A DNA stretch of 64,000 nt from Parafrankia sp. EUN1f. GTDB lineage: Bacteria > Actinomycetota > Actinomycetes > Frankiales > Frankiaceae. The position numbers and the translations under genes are program-made. The DNA lies in contig NZ_ADGX01000018.1 of NCBI RefSeq assembly GCF_000177675.1, positions 26,427-90,426 on the forward strand, read 5' to 3'. Below, piece by piece: positions 35,390 to 43,648 of this stretch. Numbering within the stretch: the stretch's first letter is position 1; every line of letters starts with the position of its first letter. The notes under the pieces are model-generated. The model was not told where the DNA came from. It saw nothing but the letters and a program-made list of their open reading frames with translations, and made no database searches.

Positions 35390-37054
35390 GTGAGCGACGG
35401 GAACGGAACGCGGACAGGTGCCGCCCGGCTGACGGACGCCGCGGACCGGCGCTATGACGCCATCGTGGTGGGTGCGGGCTTCGCCGGCCTGTACGCACTG
35501 CACAGGCTGCGAGCCGACGGCCTGCGGGTGCGGGTGCTCGAGGCCGCCGACAGTGTCGGCGGAACCTGGTTATTCAACCGATACCCCGGCGCACGCTGTG
35601 ACATCGAGAGCATCGAGTACTCCTACAGCTTCTCCCCGGAGCTCCAGCAGGAATGGAACTGGTCCGAGGTGCTGCCGGGCCAGCCGGAGATCGAGGCCTA
35701 CCTGAACTTCGTCGCGGACCGGCTCGACCTGCGCCGCGACATCCAGTTCGACACCCGGGTCGTCGAGATGTCCTTCGACGAGGCCGACTCGACGTGGACG
35801 GTGCGGACCGAGGCGGGGGAGAGCTTCACCGCGCCGTTCGTCGTCGCCGCCACCGGCATCCTCTCCGCGCCGCTCGACCCGGGCATACCCGGCCTGGACA
35901 CCTTCGGTGGCACGGTCCTGTTCAGCAGCCAGTACCCGCGAGAGGGCTTCGACCTCGCCGGCAGGCGGGTGGCGGTGATCGGTACCGGCTCCACCGGCGT
36001 CCAGATCATTCCGGTGGTCGCCGAGCAGGCGGAACACCTCTACGTCCTGCAGCGGTCCGCCGCCTACACGCTGCCCTCGCCCGCCCGTCCCTACGAGCCG
36101 GGCGAGCTCGACGAGCTCAAGGCGAACTACGACGACATCCGGGCCGCCCAGCTGGTCGCCCACGTGGGCGCGGCCCGCACGAGCGCCTTCTCCGTGTTCA
36201 TGAACATGGGCGGTTTCCCGCCGCTGAAAACGGCGACGCGCGAGGAGCAGCTGCGCGCGATCGAGGAGAACGGCGTCAGGGGAGCGCTGTACTGGAGCGA
36301 CGTGTTGTCCGACCCCGAGGCGGGGGAGCTGGCGACCGCCCTGTACGGCGAGGCGGTCGCACTGATCGTGCGGGATCCGCGGACAGCCGCCGGCCTGACC
36401 CCGACCTACCCGTTCGGCTGCAAGCGGCCGATCATCGACGTCGGCTACTACGAGACGTTCAACCGGGACAACGTCACGCTCGTGGACCTGCGCCAGGGCG
36501 CGATCGAGGAGATCACCCCCACCGGCATCCGGACCGGGCAGGGCCATCACGAGGTCGACGTGATCCTCTTCGCGACCGGCTTCGACGCGCTCACGGGCGC
36601 GCTGACACGCATCGACGTCCGTGGTCGGGACGGCGTGGTCCTCGGTGACGTCTGGCGGGACGAGGGACCCGTCGCCTACCTGGGCCTGGGGGTCGCCGGC
36701 TTCCCCAACCTCTTCCTCATCCAGGGGCCGGGCAGTCCGTCCGCGGCGTCGAACTACCTCGCGGCCATGGAGTACCACGTCAGGTGGATCGCGGACTGCG
36801 TGGCCCACCTGCGCGGCGGCGGCTACCAGACGATCGAGACGCTTCCCGAGGCACAGAGCGAGTGGATCGACGGGGTGCAGGCGCTCGTGACGGGCAGCGT
36901 GCTGCTCCACCCGAAGTGCGACTCCTGGTACAACGGCGCCAACGTCCCGGGCAAGAAGCGGATGTACACGACCTACGTCGCGGGCGTTCCGGAGTTCCTC
37001 AAACAGTGTGATCAGGTCGTCGCCGCCGGCTACTCCGGCTTCAAGATCTCCTAG
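35390..37054 (+). CDS. Flavin-containing monooxygenase, Baeyer-Villiger type with altered fingerprint
   Basis: A 554-residue FAD/NADPH enzyme. GAGFAG (residues 28-33) binds FAD, the VGGTWLFNRYPGARCDIES segment is typical of cyclohexanone/phenylacetone monooxygenases, and GTGSTG (about 196-201) binds NADPH. The BVMO fingerprint FxGxxxHxxxWP reads FGGTVLFSSQYP at 172-183: Phe178 replaces His and Tyr182 replaces Trp. Length and all other blocks are normal. GTG 35390 is the start just before conserved sequence. It is followed 9 nt later by an alpha/beta hydrolase and then an alcohol dehydrogenase, the gene set of a ketone to ester/lactone to acid route. Confidence 0.85.
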   Translation: MSDGNGTRTGAARLTDAADRRYDAIVVGAGFAGLYALHRLRADGLRVRVLEAADSVGGTWLFNRYPGARCDIESIEYSYSFSPELQQEWNWSEVLPGQPEIEAYLNFVADRLDLRRDIQFDTRVVEMSFDEADSTWTVRTEAGESFTAPFVVAATGILSAPLDPGIPGLDTFGGTVLFSSQYPREGFDLAGRRVAVIGTGSTGVQIIPVVAEQAEHLYVLQRSAAYTLPSPARPYEPGELDELKANYDDIRAAQLVAHVGAARTSAFSVFMNMGGFPPLKTATREEQLRAIEENGVRGALYWSDVLSDPEAGELATALYGEAVALIVRDPRTAAGLTPTYPFGCKRPIIDVGYYETFNRDNVTLVDLRQGAIEEITPTGIRTGQGHHEVDVILFATGFDALTGALTRIDVRGRDGVVLGDVWRDEGPVAYLGLGVAGFPNLFLIQGPGSPSAASNYLAAMEYHVRWIADCVAHLRGGGYQTIETLPEAQSEWIDGVQALVTGSVLLHPKCDSWYNGANVPGKKRMYTTYVAGVPEFLKQCDQVVAAGYSGFKIS

Positions 37055-37063
37055 GGGCTTCCG

Positions 37064-37849
37064 GTGGCGTTCGCGAAGGTCGGTGACGTCCGACTGTTCT
37101 TCACCGATGAGGGCACCGGCGACCTGCCGCTGCTGCTCATCCACGGCTACACCTCCGATTCGCATGACTGGAGCTGGCAGCTGCCGTACCTGGCCGCCCG
37201 CCGGCGGGTGATCGCCGTCGACCTCCGCGGTCACGGGCGCTCCAGCGCGCCTCCCGACGGCTACACGACCACGCAGTTCGCCGCCGACCTCGCCGGGCTG
37301 CTCGACCAGCTCGAGGTGGAGCGGGTCGTCGCCATCGGCCATTCGATGGGTGGCAGCGTCGCCGGCAGCCTGGCGGTCGAACACCCCGACCGGGTGGCCG
37401 CCATGGTCGGTGTCGACCCCGCCTACCTGCTCCCGGACGAGATCGCCGGTGGCATCCGGCCGCTGCTCGACCTGCTCGCGGTGTCCGACCCGGTGCCCCT
37501 GGTCCAGCAGCTGGTGGGGGGCATGGATTCCCCGGCCCGGGACCTGGCCCTGCGCACCTGGCAGGTTCGCCGCATCGCAGGCATGGCCGACCACGTGCTG
37601 CGCCAGGCGTTGGAGGCCCAGGCGACCGGGATGGCACTGCACTCGTACAGCGCGCCCTACCTGCGCAGGCGGGCCTGCCCGGTGCTGACCTTCTACGCCG
37701 ACCCGACGCGGGCCGCCGCCGAGCAGGCGATCTTCGCGGACCCGCGGTCCCGGGTGGTGACCTGGGAGGGCGCCGGCCACTGGCTGCACCAGGAGCGTCC
37801 AGCCGAGTTCAACTCCCTTCTCACCACGTGGCTGGAGTCGCTCGCCTGA
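37064..37849 (+). CDS. Alpha/beta-fold hydrolase, probable ester/lactone hydrolase
   Basis: A 261-residue hydrolase. LLLIHGYTSDSHDW forms the oxyanion region, GHSMGG at 92-97 holds the nucleophile Ser94, and the catalytic His is in GAGHWLHQERP near the C-terminus. The acid residue is probably the Asp in TFYADPTR. GTG 37064 starts 9 nt after the monooxygenase stop, so they are co-transcribed. In Baeyer-Villiger pathways such an enzyme opens the lactone or ester product, which is the simplest role here. No lid domain is apparent. Confidence 0.85.
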   Translation: MAFAKVGDVRLFFTDEGTGDLPLLLIHGYTSDSHDWSWQLPYLAARRRVIAVDLRGHGRSSAPPDGYTTTQFAADLAGLLDQLEVERVVAIGHSMGGSVAGSLAVEHPDRVAAMVGVDPAYLLPDEIAGGIRPLLDLLAVSDPVPLVQQLVGGMDSPARDLALRTWQVRRIAGMADHVLRQALEAQATGMALHSYSAPYLRRRACPVLTFYADPTRAAAEQAIFADPRSRVVTWEGAGHWLHQERPAEFNSLLTTWLESLA

Positions 37850-37933
37850 GGCGTTGGGCGGCTTCGGTGCGGTGGCTACGAAAGACGTCGATCTCACGCG
37901 ACCGTGGACCGGTCGCGGAACAAGCGAGGTGTC

Positions 37934-38914
37934 ATGCGCGCGGCTGTGATCGCTTCCGAGGGCCGGTACGAGATCACCGAGGTTCCGGATCCGTCCCCGG
38001 GACCCGGCGAGCTCCTGCTCCGTGTCACCGCGTGCGGGTTCTGCGGCTCGGACGTCAAAGCGCGGGCGGCGATGCCCGCGGGGGTGATCATGGGGCACGA
38101 GTTCGGCGGCGAGATCGTCGGGATCGGCCCGGACACGACGGGTTGGCGGGAAGGCACCCAGGTCGCGGTGCTGCCCGCGCTTTCCTGTGGGAAGTGCGAG
38201 TGGTGCGCCTCCGGCCGGGTGATCCACTGCCCGCAGGTGCGCCTGGTCGGGCTCGGTGGCAGTGGGGGCGGCTTCGCGGAGCTGGCGGTGGTCACCGCGG
38301 CCGCCGCCATCCCGCTGGCACCGGGGATCGATCCTTTGTACAGCGCGCTGGTGGAGCCGTTCGCGGTCGGCCTGCACATCGCTCGAACGGGGTGCCTGAC
38401 CGAAGCCGACGACGTGCTCGTCGTCGGCGCCGGGACGGTGGGCCTCACGACGATCGCGTGGGCGCGGCAACGCGGCGCCCGGCGGATCACCGCCGTCGAC
38501 CCGGTGGCCATCCGCCGGTCAGCCGCGGAGTCCTTCGGGGCGACCGAGGTCGTCAGCTCCGTCGAGGAGGTCGACGCCGGCACCTACGGTTTCGTCGCCG
38601 AGTGCGCGGGCAGGGCATCGCTGCTCGACGCCTGCGTGACCGCCGCGCGGCCGCGGGGCCGGATCGTGATGGCAGGCGTGACGATCGAGCCGACCCCGTT
38701 CGCGTCGGCCGCGGCCCTGATGAAGGAGGTCTCGGTCGGTTTCGCCGTCTACTACACCCCCGAGGAGTTCCGCACCGTCGTCGACGCGTTCGCCGGTGGG
38801 CAGATCGACCCGGAGCCGCTGATCGCCCGTTGGGTGGGCCTCACCGAGGTGAACGAGGCCTTCGACGATCTCGCCAACGTCACCGCGAGCGCGAAGATCC
38901 TCCTCCGGCCCTGA
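37934..38914 (+). CDS. Zinc-dependent medium-chain alcohol dehydrogenase
   Basis: A 326-residue MDR enzyme. Catalytic zinc ligands are Cys37 (CGFCGSD) and the His-Glu of MGHEF (55-56). Structural zinc is held by Cys85, 88, 91 and 99 (CGKCEWC and HC). The NAD(P) fold carries GAGTVGLTT. The product resembles threonine/sorbitol dehydrogenase-like members and is slightly short. ATG 37934 follows AAGCGAGG, 84 nt after the hydrolase stop. It would oxidize the hydroxy acid or alcohol released by the hydrolase, completing the cassette. Confidence 0.85.
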   Translation: MRAAVIASEGRYEITEVPDPSPGPGELLLRVTACGFCGSDVKARAAMPAGVIMGHEFGGEIVGIGPDTTGWREGTQVAVLPALSCGKCEWCASGRVIHCPQVRLVGLGGSGGGFAELAVVTAAAAIPLAPGIDPLYSALVEPFAVGLHIARTGCLTEADDVLVVGAGTVGLTTIAWARQRGARRITAVDPVAIRRSAAESFGATEVVSSVEEVDAGTYGFVAECAGRASLLDACVTAARPRGRIVMAGVTIEPTPFASAAALMKEVSVGFAVYYTPEEFRTVVDAFAGGQIDPEPLIARWVGLTEVNEAFDDLANVTASAKILLRP

Positions 38915-39001
38915 GCGTGCGGTCAGACCACCCGCTCACGGTGTATCACCGGACGGTGTGACCGCGCGGGGCGCCGGCGCCGTGTGCCTGCCGCCGCCCC
39001 G

Positions 39002-39071
39002 CGTCGTGCGTCATGCGTCGTGCGTCATGCGTCGTGCGTCGTGCGTCGTGCGTCGTGCGTCGTGCGTCGTG
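39002..39071. repeat. Heptanucleotide tandem repeat, ten copies
   Basis: Ten head-to-tail copies of CGTC(G/A)TG between the convergent dehydrogenase and amidohydrolase genes. Two copies have A at position 5. It is a slippage-prone microsatellite without spacers. Confidence 0.9.
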
Positions 39072-39136
39072 ATTGTGATCGTGGTCGTGGTTCCGAGCGG
39101 CGTCCGCCAGGGCGGGCGCCGCCGGTGCCGCGTCGC

Positions 39137-40318
39137 TCAGGAACTGGCCGGACCAAGCAGGTCGAGGCAGTTGTCGCGCATGATCTTGCGGGACTCGTCG
39201 TCGGTGAAGCCGTCGAGTTCCTTGTAGAAGTCGGTGGGCTGGGCGAGGCCTTCGCCGTGGGGCCAGTCGGAGCCGAACAGGATGCGTTCGACGCCGATGA
39301 GGTCGGCGAGCTTGCGGAGGTCCTCCTCGTAGTAGGGGGTGACCCAGACGTGCTCGCGGATCGTGTCGAGGGGGTCGTCGCTGAAGGTCCAGGGGGTCTG
39401 GTTGGCCTGCTTGCGGAGGCGCTTGACGAGGAGGGCGACCCAGTCGGAGCCGTTCTCGACGCTGGCGACGCGCAGGGCCGGGTGGCGGGTGAAGACGCCG
39501 TCGATGACGAGGGAGGCGATGGTGTCGTGGATCGCGCGGTCGGAGACGAGGACACGGGTCAGGACGCTGACCTGGCCGAAGCCCTCGAAGCGTTCGGAGC
39601 CGCCCCAGGCGGTGGTGGAGGCTTCGTAGCCGCTGTCGCCGAGGTGGAAGGCGACAGGGATCGACGCTTCGGCGAGGCGGGCCCAGACCGGGTCGTAGCG
39701 CTTGTCACCAAGCGAGCGTGAGGTGCCGTTCTCGGCGGGGACCGGTGCGGGGCGCACGTGGACGATCCGTGCTCCGCGCTCGATCAGGCTGTCGAGCTCG
39801 CTGACGGCGGCCGCCGGGTCGGCGAGGGAGAGCATCGGTGCGCTGATGAGCCGGCCGCGGTAGTCGAAGCCCCAGTCCTCCTCGAGCCAACGATTGAAGG
39901 CGTGAAGGCTGGCCATGGTGGCGTCGATGTCATCTTTGAGGGCCTGTTCGACGCCGCAGCCGAGGGTGGGGAACAGCAGGATCGAGTCGAGGCCCTGCGC
40001 TTCGACGAGGTCGGCGCGCTTGTCCTTGTCGCGGTACTCGTCGGCGAGGGGCTCGACCTTCATGAGCGAGCGGGGGTCGACGCCGTCGGGGATCTGGCCG
40101 CGGAACAGCGGGTCCAGGCAGCCGGGGACGATGATCGGGTCGAAGGTCGGGTTCGGGATGAACCGGTTCACCCGACCACCCATGATCAGTTGGACGCGCT
40201 TGCCGGCCTGCACGACCTGCACTCCGCGGTGCTTGAACCGCGGGTCCAGATGCCGGGTGAACGCGTCGAGCGTCTCGTAGTAGTGATTGTCCGCGTCGAT
40301 CGGCCGGTAGCTCGTCAT
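39137..40318 (-). CDS. Amidohydrolase family protein (ACMSD/Amidohydro_2 type)
   Basis: A 393-residue TIM barrel similar in order and spacing of motifs to the product of 21122-22381, so the two are likely paralogues. The N-terminal metal motif is DADNHYYE, Asp replacing the first His. Later ligand segments are AFHLGDSG, SVENGSDW and FGSDWPHGEG. ATG 40318 follows AAAGGA. It lies 105 nt downstream of the CoA-ligase gene at 40424-42064 in the same direction and is probably its operon partner, since no separate regulatory island is seen between them. Confidence 0.85.
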   Translation of the reverse strand: MTSYRPIDADNHYYETLDAFTRHLDPRFKHRGVQVVQAGKRVQLIMGGRVNRFIPNPTFDPIIVPGCLDPLFRGQIPDGVDPRSLMKVEPLADEYRDKDKRADLVEAQGLDSILLFPTLGCGVEQALKDDIDATMASLHAFNRWLEEDWGFDYRGRLISAPMLSLADPAAAVSELDSLIERGARIVHVRPAPVPAENGTSRSLGDKRYDPVWARLAEASIPVAFHLGDSGYEASTTAWGGSERFEGFGQVSVLTRVLVSDRAIHDTIASLVIDGVFTRHPALRVASVENGSDWVALLVKRLRKQANQTPWTFSDDPLDTIREHVWVTPYYEEDLRKLADLIGVERILFGSDWPHGEGLAQPTDFYKELDGFTDDESRKIMRDNCLDLLGPASS

Positions 40319-40423
40319 CGGTGTCCTTTGATGAATGCGTCTGACGACATGAGGGAATCTGGTTGTCGGACGATGCGGAGGTGTCTGTCCCGATACCTCG
40401 GTGAGTGCCCGGGACGAGTGGTC

Positions 40424-42064
40424 CTACGCCTTGGCGGCGATGGCGGGCACGGCGTCCAGCGCGGCTTTCCGTGCCCAGGTGTAGTCGGCCTTGCCGGACG
40501 CGTGGCGGCCGAGCTGGTCGCAGATCAGGACGGCGCGAGGTGCCTTGAACCGGGCGAGGGACCGCGCGACGAACTCCCGGATCTCCCCGGGAGCCGGCGA
40601 AGTACCCGCGCGCGGCTGGACGAGCGCGACGACCTCCTGCCCGAAGCGCTCGCTCGGGCGGCCGACCACGAGCGCGTCGAGCACGTCGGGGTGCTGGCGC
40701 AGCACCTCCTCGACCTCCTCGACGAAGACCTTCTCCCCGCCGGTGTTGACGACCATCGCGTCCCGGCCGAGAAGCTCGATCCTGCCTTCGGCGGTGAGAC
40801 GGGCCCGGTCTCCCGGAACGGCGACCCGCTGGCCGTCGATGATCGGGAAGGTCTCCTCCGTCTTCGTGCGGTCGTCGAGGTAGCCGAGCGGGGTGCGCCC
40901 GACGCGCGCCACCCAGCCGATCTCGTCCTCACCGGGAGCCAGGAAGCGGGACCGGTCGGCGGACAGCACCGCGGCACCGGGCGAGGGCTCGAACTCGCGG
41001 GTCTCGGCGCCCTTCCGGGAGGCACCGAAGGCCATGCCGCCCGTCTCGGAGGCGCCGTAGCCGTCGACGACCGTGAGGTCGGGCAGCAGCTCGAGGATGC
41101 CGTGTTTGAGGCTCGCGCTCGTGATCGCGCCGCCGGTTCCGAGGCGGACCAGCGAGGAAAGGTCGTAGGGACGGGCCCGCATCTGGTCGAGCAGGGGCCG
41201 GGCGTAGGCGTCGCCGACAATGGACATCAGCGTCACGCGTTCGCGTTCGATGGTCTCGAGGATTCCCGGCGCGTCGAAGGGCTTCGCGTCGTCGTGCAGG
41301 ATCACCGTGGCCCCGTTGTCCAGCCCGGCGAACGCGGTCCACTGGGCGGCGCCGTGCATCAACGGTGGTGCCGCGAACCAGACGCCCGCGCCGTTTCTCG
41401 CGATCGAGGCGATCAGCTCGCGGGTGGCCCCGTCGACGCCGCCCGCCGCGGAGACATAGACGTCCGCCTGCCGCCACAGGACGCCCTTCGGGGTCCCGGT
41501 CGTGCCGCCGGTGCAGACGAGGTACAGATCGTCCGGAGACGGCTCGGGCAGGTTCTCGACGTCCCCGGCGGCGTCGATCGCCTCCTCGAAGGCGATACTG
41601 CCGGGCAGTGGCTCGACGCCGGAGCCGTCGTCGACCTCCAGCAGCAGGCACCCCGCGGCGCCGCCGGCGGCGGCGATCGCCGGGCCGAGGCGCCGGTGGT
41701 AGACGATGGCCTCGGCGCCGACCTGCTCGAGCAGCGCGCCGATCTCACGCGGTGCGTAGTGGTGGTTGACGTTGAACGGCACCGCGCGGGCGCGGAAGGC
41801 TCCGATCATCGTCTCGATGTACTCGGGGCAGTTCGACAGCAGGATCGCCACCGGGCTCTGCCCACACTCCCAGCGCTCCAGCTCCGCCCGCTCGTGCCGG
41901 ACGCCGAGCCCGCGGCTCACGAAGAAGGCGGCGAGGCGCCGGGTGCGGTCCCGTACCTGCGCGTAGCTGCGGCGCACGTTCGTCCACACCAGCATCTCGC
42001 GCTCCGGCGCGACGTCGGCGACGACGTCGATCACCGCGGGCAGGGACCACTCGTTCGCTGTCAT
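40424..42064 (-). CDS. AMP-dependent acyl-CoA synthetase/ligase
   Basis: A 546-residue ligase of the FadD/long-chain or steroid-acid CoA ligase type. Motifs in order: VCTGGTTGTPKGVLWR (A3; Cys-Thr-Gly variant of the usual Thr-Ser-Gly), VDGYGASETGGMAFG (A5), RIELLGRDAMVVNTGGEKV (A8) and Lys in ASGKADY (A10). The CTGGTTG form and WRQADVY continuation are typical of FadD19-like enzymes acting on branched or sterol side-chain acids. ATG 42064 follows AGGAGTCC. It leads an operon with the amidohydrolase at 39137 and is divergent from the five-gene operon, with two motifs between. Confidence 0.9.
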   Translation of the reverse strand: MTANEWSLPAVIDVVADVAPEREMLVWTNVRRSYAQVRDRTRRLAAFFVSRGLGVRHERAELERWECGQSPVAILLSNCPEYIETMIGAFRARAVPFNVNHHYAPREIGALLEQVGAEAIVYHRRLGPAIAAAGGAAGCLLLEVDDGSGVEPLPGSIAFEEAIDAAGDVENLPEPSPDDLYLVCTGGTTGTPKGVLWRQADVYVSAAGGVDGATRELIASIARNGAGVWFAAPPLMHGAAQWTAFAGLDNGATVILHDDAKPFDAPGILETIERERVTLMSIVGDAYARPLLDQMRARPYDLSSLVRLGTGGAITSASLKHGILELLPDLTVVDGYGASETGGMAFGASRKGAETREFEPSPGAAVLSADRSRFLAPGEDEIGWVARVGRTPLGYLDDRTKTEETFPIIDGQRVAVPGDRARLTAEGRIELLGRDAMVVNTGGEKVFVEEVEEVLRQHPDVLDALVVGRPSERFGQEVVALVQPRAGTSPAPGEIREFVARSLARFKAPRAVLICDQLGRHASGKADYTWARKAALDAVPAIAAKA

Positions 42065-42106
42065 AAGGACTCCTCGAGACGCCTCGGCATGAAGCGATGT
42101 TACGAA

Positions 42107-42124
42107 GATGTCTAAAGCTATTCA
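42107..42124. promoter_or_regulatory. Shared-motif site, left of pair
   Basis: GATGTCTAAAGCTATTCA followed by CTAGG, 43 nt upstream of the minus-strand ligase start. Nine of 13 core positions match the consensus. Confidence 0.55.
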
Positions 42125-42300
42125 ACGTCTAGGTCCGGTGGTGGCTCTCGCCGCATCCCGGCCACCGTCGACCGCGGGGCGGTCTCCGGGGTGGACATGA
42201 CCGTGGTCAAGGCGGTTCGCCGCCGCCGACGAGGTGGTGTCGGGGCGACCGCTTCCCGGGGCGGCGTCTGGCCGGCATGGTCACGGGAGCTGACGTGGAA

Positions 42301-42324
42301 AAATATAGATCTATCGGCTAGCAT
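42301..42324 (+). promoter_or_regulatory. Shared-motif site with -10-like hexamer, right of pair
   Basis: AAATATAGATCTATC contains the palindrome ATAGATCTAT; TAGCAT follows at 42319-42324. It lies about 137 nt before the preferred start of the five-gene operon. The open frame extends through this island, but the island argues that translation starts downstream. Confidence 0.6.
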
Positions 42325-42460
42325 CCGCTTCGCGGCGAAAGTGGAGGTGCAGCCCGGTCAGGGGGAGCCACGGCGTTCCGTTGCTGCCGGTCCGGCTGCC
42401 GCCCACACGGTGGTCGGTCTGGCACGCGAGAACCTGGTCCGCCCGGAGAGGGAGCCGACG

Positions 42461-43648
42461 TTGCTCATCCCTTTTGATGACTATCCGCTGCACCAGACGG
42501 CGCTGCCCGTCGCGCACGCGGGTGACGGACACGCTGACTTCTATGATCGTTTCTGGTTCAACGGTTATGACGAGGAGATGTACTTCGCGGTCGCGCTCGG
42601 GCTGTATCCGAACCGCGGCGTGATCGATGCTGCTTTCAGTGTGGTCCGCGACGGGGAGCAGCGTTCGGTGTTCGCCTCCGGGCGGATTCCGCTGGACCGG
42701 ACCCGCACGACCGTCGGCCCGATCTCGATCGAGATCCTGGAGCCGATGCGGATGAGCCGGATCGTGGTCGACTCCCCGGAACACGGGCTGACCGCCGACC
42801 TCGTCGCGACCGCCCGCACCGCCGCCTATGAGGAGCCGCGCCAGACCCGCCATGAGGGCACGCGGCTGGCCATGGATGTCACCCGCGCCACGCAGATGGT
42901 CAGCTGGTCCGGGGCGTTCTCGACGGGCGGTGAGGAGGTCCGGATCGCCGCGGGAACCTTCGGGACCAAGGATCGCTCCTGGGGGATCCGAGGCGTTGGT
43001 GACCCGGCGCCGGCGGCACCGCGTACCGTGCTTCCCCAGCTGTTCTTCGTGTGGGCTCCGCTGAACTTCGCCGACGAGTGCCTCCACTACCTGGTGTTCG
43101 AGAACGAGCTCGGGCAGCCGTGGGCCCAGACGGCGGTGGTGATGCCGGTACTGACACCCGGCGCGCCGGTGGCCGGGCCCGATCTCGGATTCCGCCAGCT
43201 CCCCGGGACCCGCCACGACATCCGTTGGGCGCCGGGGCTGCGGCGGTCCGAACGCGCCTCGCTCGTCGTTCCCGGTGCCGAGCCGGTGCAGCTGGAGCCG
43301 CTGCGGACGTTTCGCATGAAGGGCGCCGGCTACCTGCATCCCACCTGGTCACACGGCAGATGGCACGGTGAGCTCGCGGTGGGCGGCGAGGTGCACAAGG
43401 CCGCCGACCTGGATGTCCTGGCGTTCGACACGGTGCACGTACAGCAGGTGGTGCGGGCGACCTGGGGGCAGCGGACGGGCCTCGGCGTGCTGGAGCAGGC
43501 CGTCATCGGTCCGTACCGGCCCGGTGGATTCGTCGAGCTGTTGGACGGGGCGCAGGCGCGGCGCCACGACGACGAGGGCCGCTACGAAGCCGGCCGCGAT
43601 GAAGTAGGCCGCGCAGAGAAGGGCGAGGAGGAACTGTCAGGTGAGTGA
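42461..43648 (+). CDS. Conserved protein of unknown function, possibly lipocalin/CrtC-like
   Basis: A 395-residue protein, not confidently assigned. It has many alternating beta-strand segments (AVALGLYPNRGVIDAAFSVV, WSGAFSTGG, SWGIRGVGD, FFVWAPLNFADECLHYLVFE) and a final basic/acidic tail. This arrangement resembles the two-domain barrels of the CrtC/AttH group and proteins that occur beside steroid or terpenoid catabolic genes, but the resemblance is only pattern-level. TTG 42461 is preferred because GGAGAGGGAG lies 7 nt upstream and it begins at conserved-looking sequence; GTG 42341 and 42410 are alternatives. It opens a five-gene operon and overlaps the next ligase gene by 8 nt. Confidence 0.6.
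   Translation: MLIPFDDYPLHQTALPVAHAGDGHADFYDRFWFNGYDEEMYFAVALGLYPNRGVIDAAFSVVRDGEQRSVFASGRIPLDRTRTTVGPISIEILEPMRMSRIVVDSPEHGLTADLVATARTAAYEEPRQTRHEGTRLAMDVTRATQMVSWSGAFSTGGEEVRIAAGTFGTKDRSWGIRGVGDPAPAAPRTVLPQLFFVWAPLNFADECLHYLVFENELGQPWAQTAVVMPVLTPGAPVAGPDLGFRQLPGTRHDIRWAPGLRRSERASLVVPGAEPVQLEPLRTFRMKGAGYLHPTWSHGRWHGELAVGGEVHKAADLDVLAFDTVHVQQVVRATWGQRTGLGVLEQAVIGPYRPGGFVELLDGAQARRHDDEGRYEAGRDEVGRAEKGEEELSGE

Noticed and set aside
35570..38470. A 966-codon open frame on the minus strand opposite the BVMO, hydrolase and dehydrogenase genes
   Set aside because: It is a GC-skew shadow. The plus-strand genes have intact motifs, while the antisense product is low-complexity with no family signature.
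39002..39071. Possible CRISPR-like repeat array
   Set aside because: The units are 7 bp, contiguous and without spacers, and no cas gene is present. The same reasoning applies to 20976-21051.
42191..42460. Earlier start for the unknown protein, inside the upstream island
   Set aside because: This would place the regulatory island within coding sequence and add a basic, non-conserved stretch. TTG 42461 has a good ribosome site.
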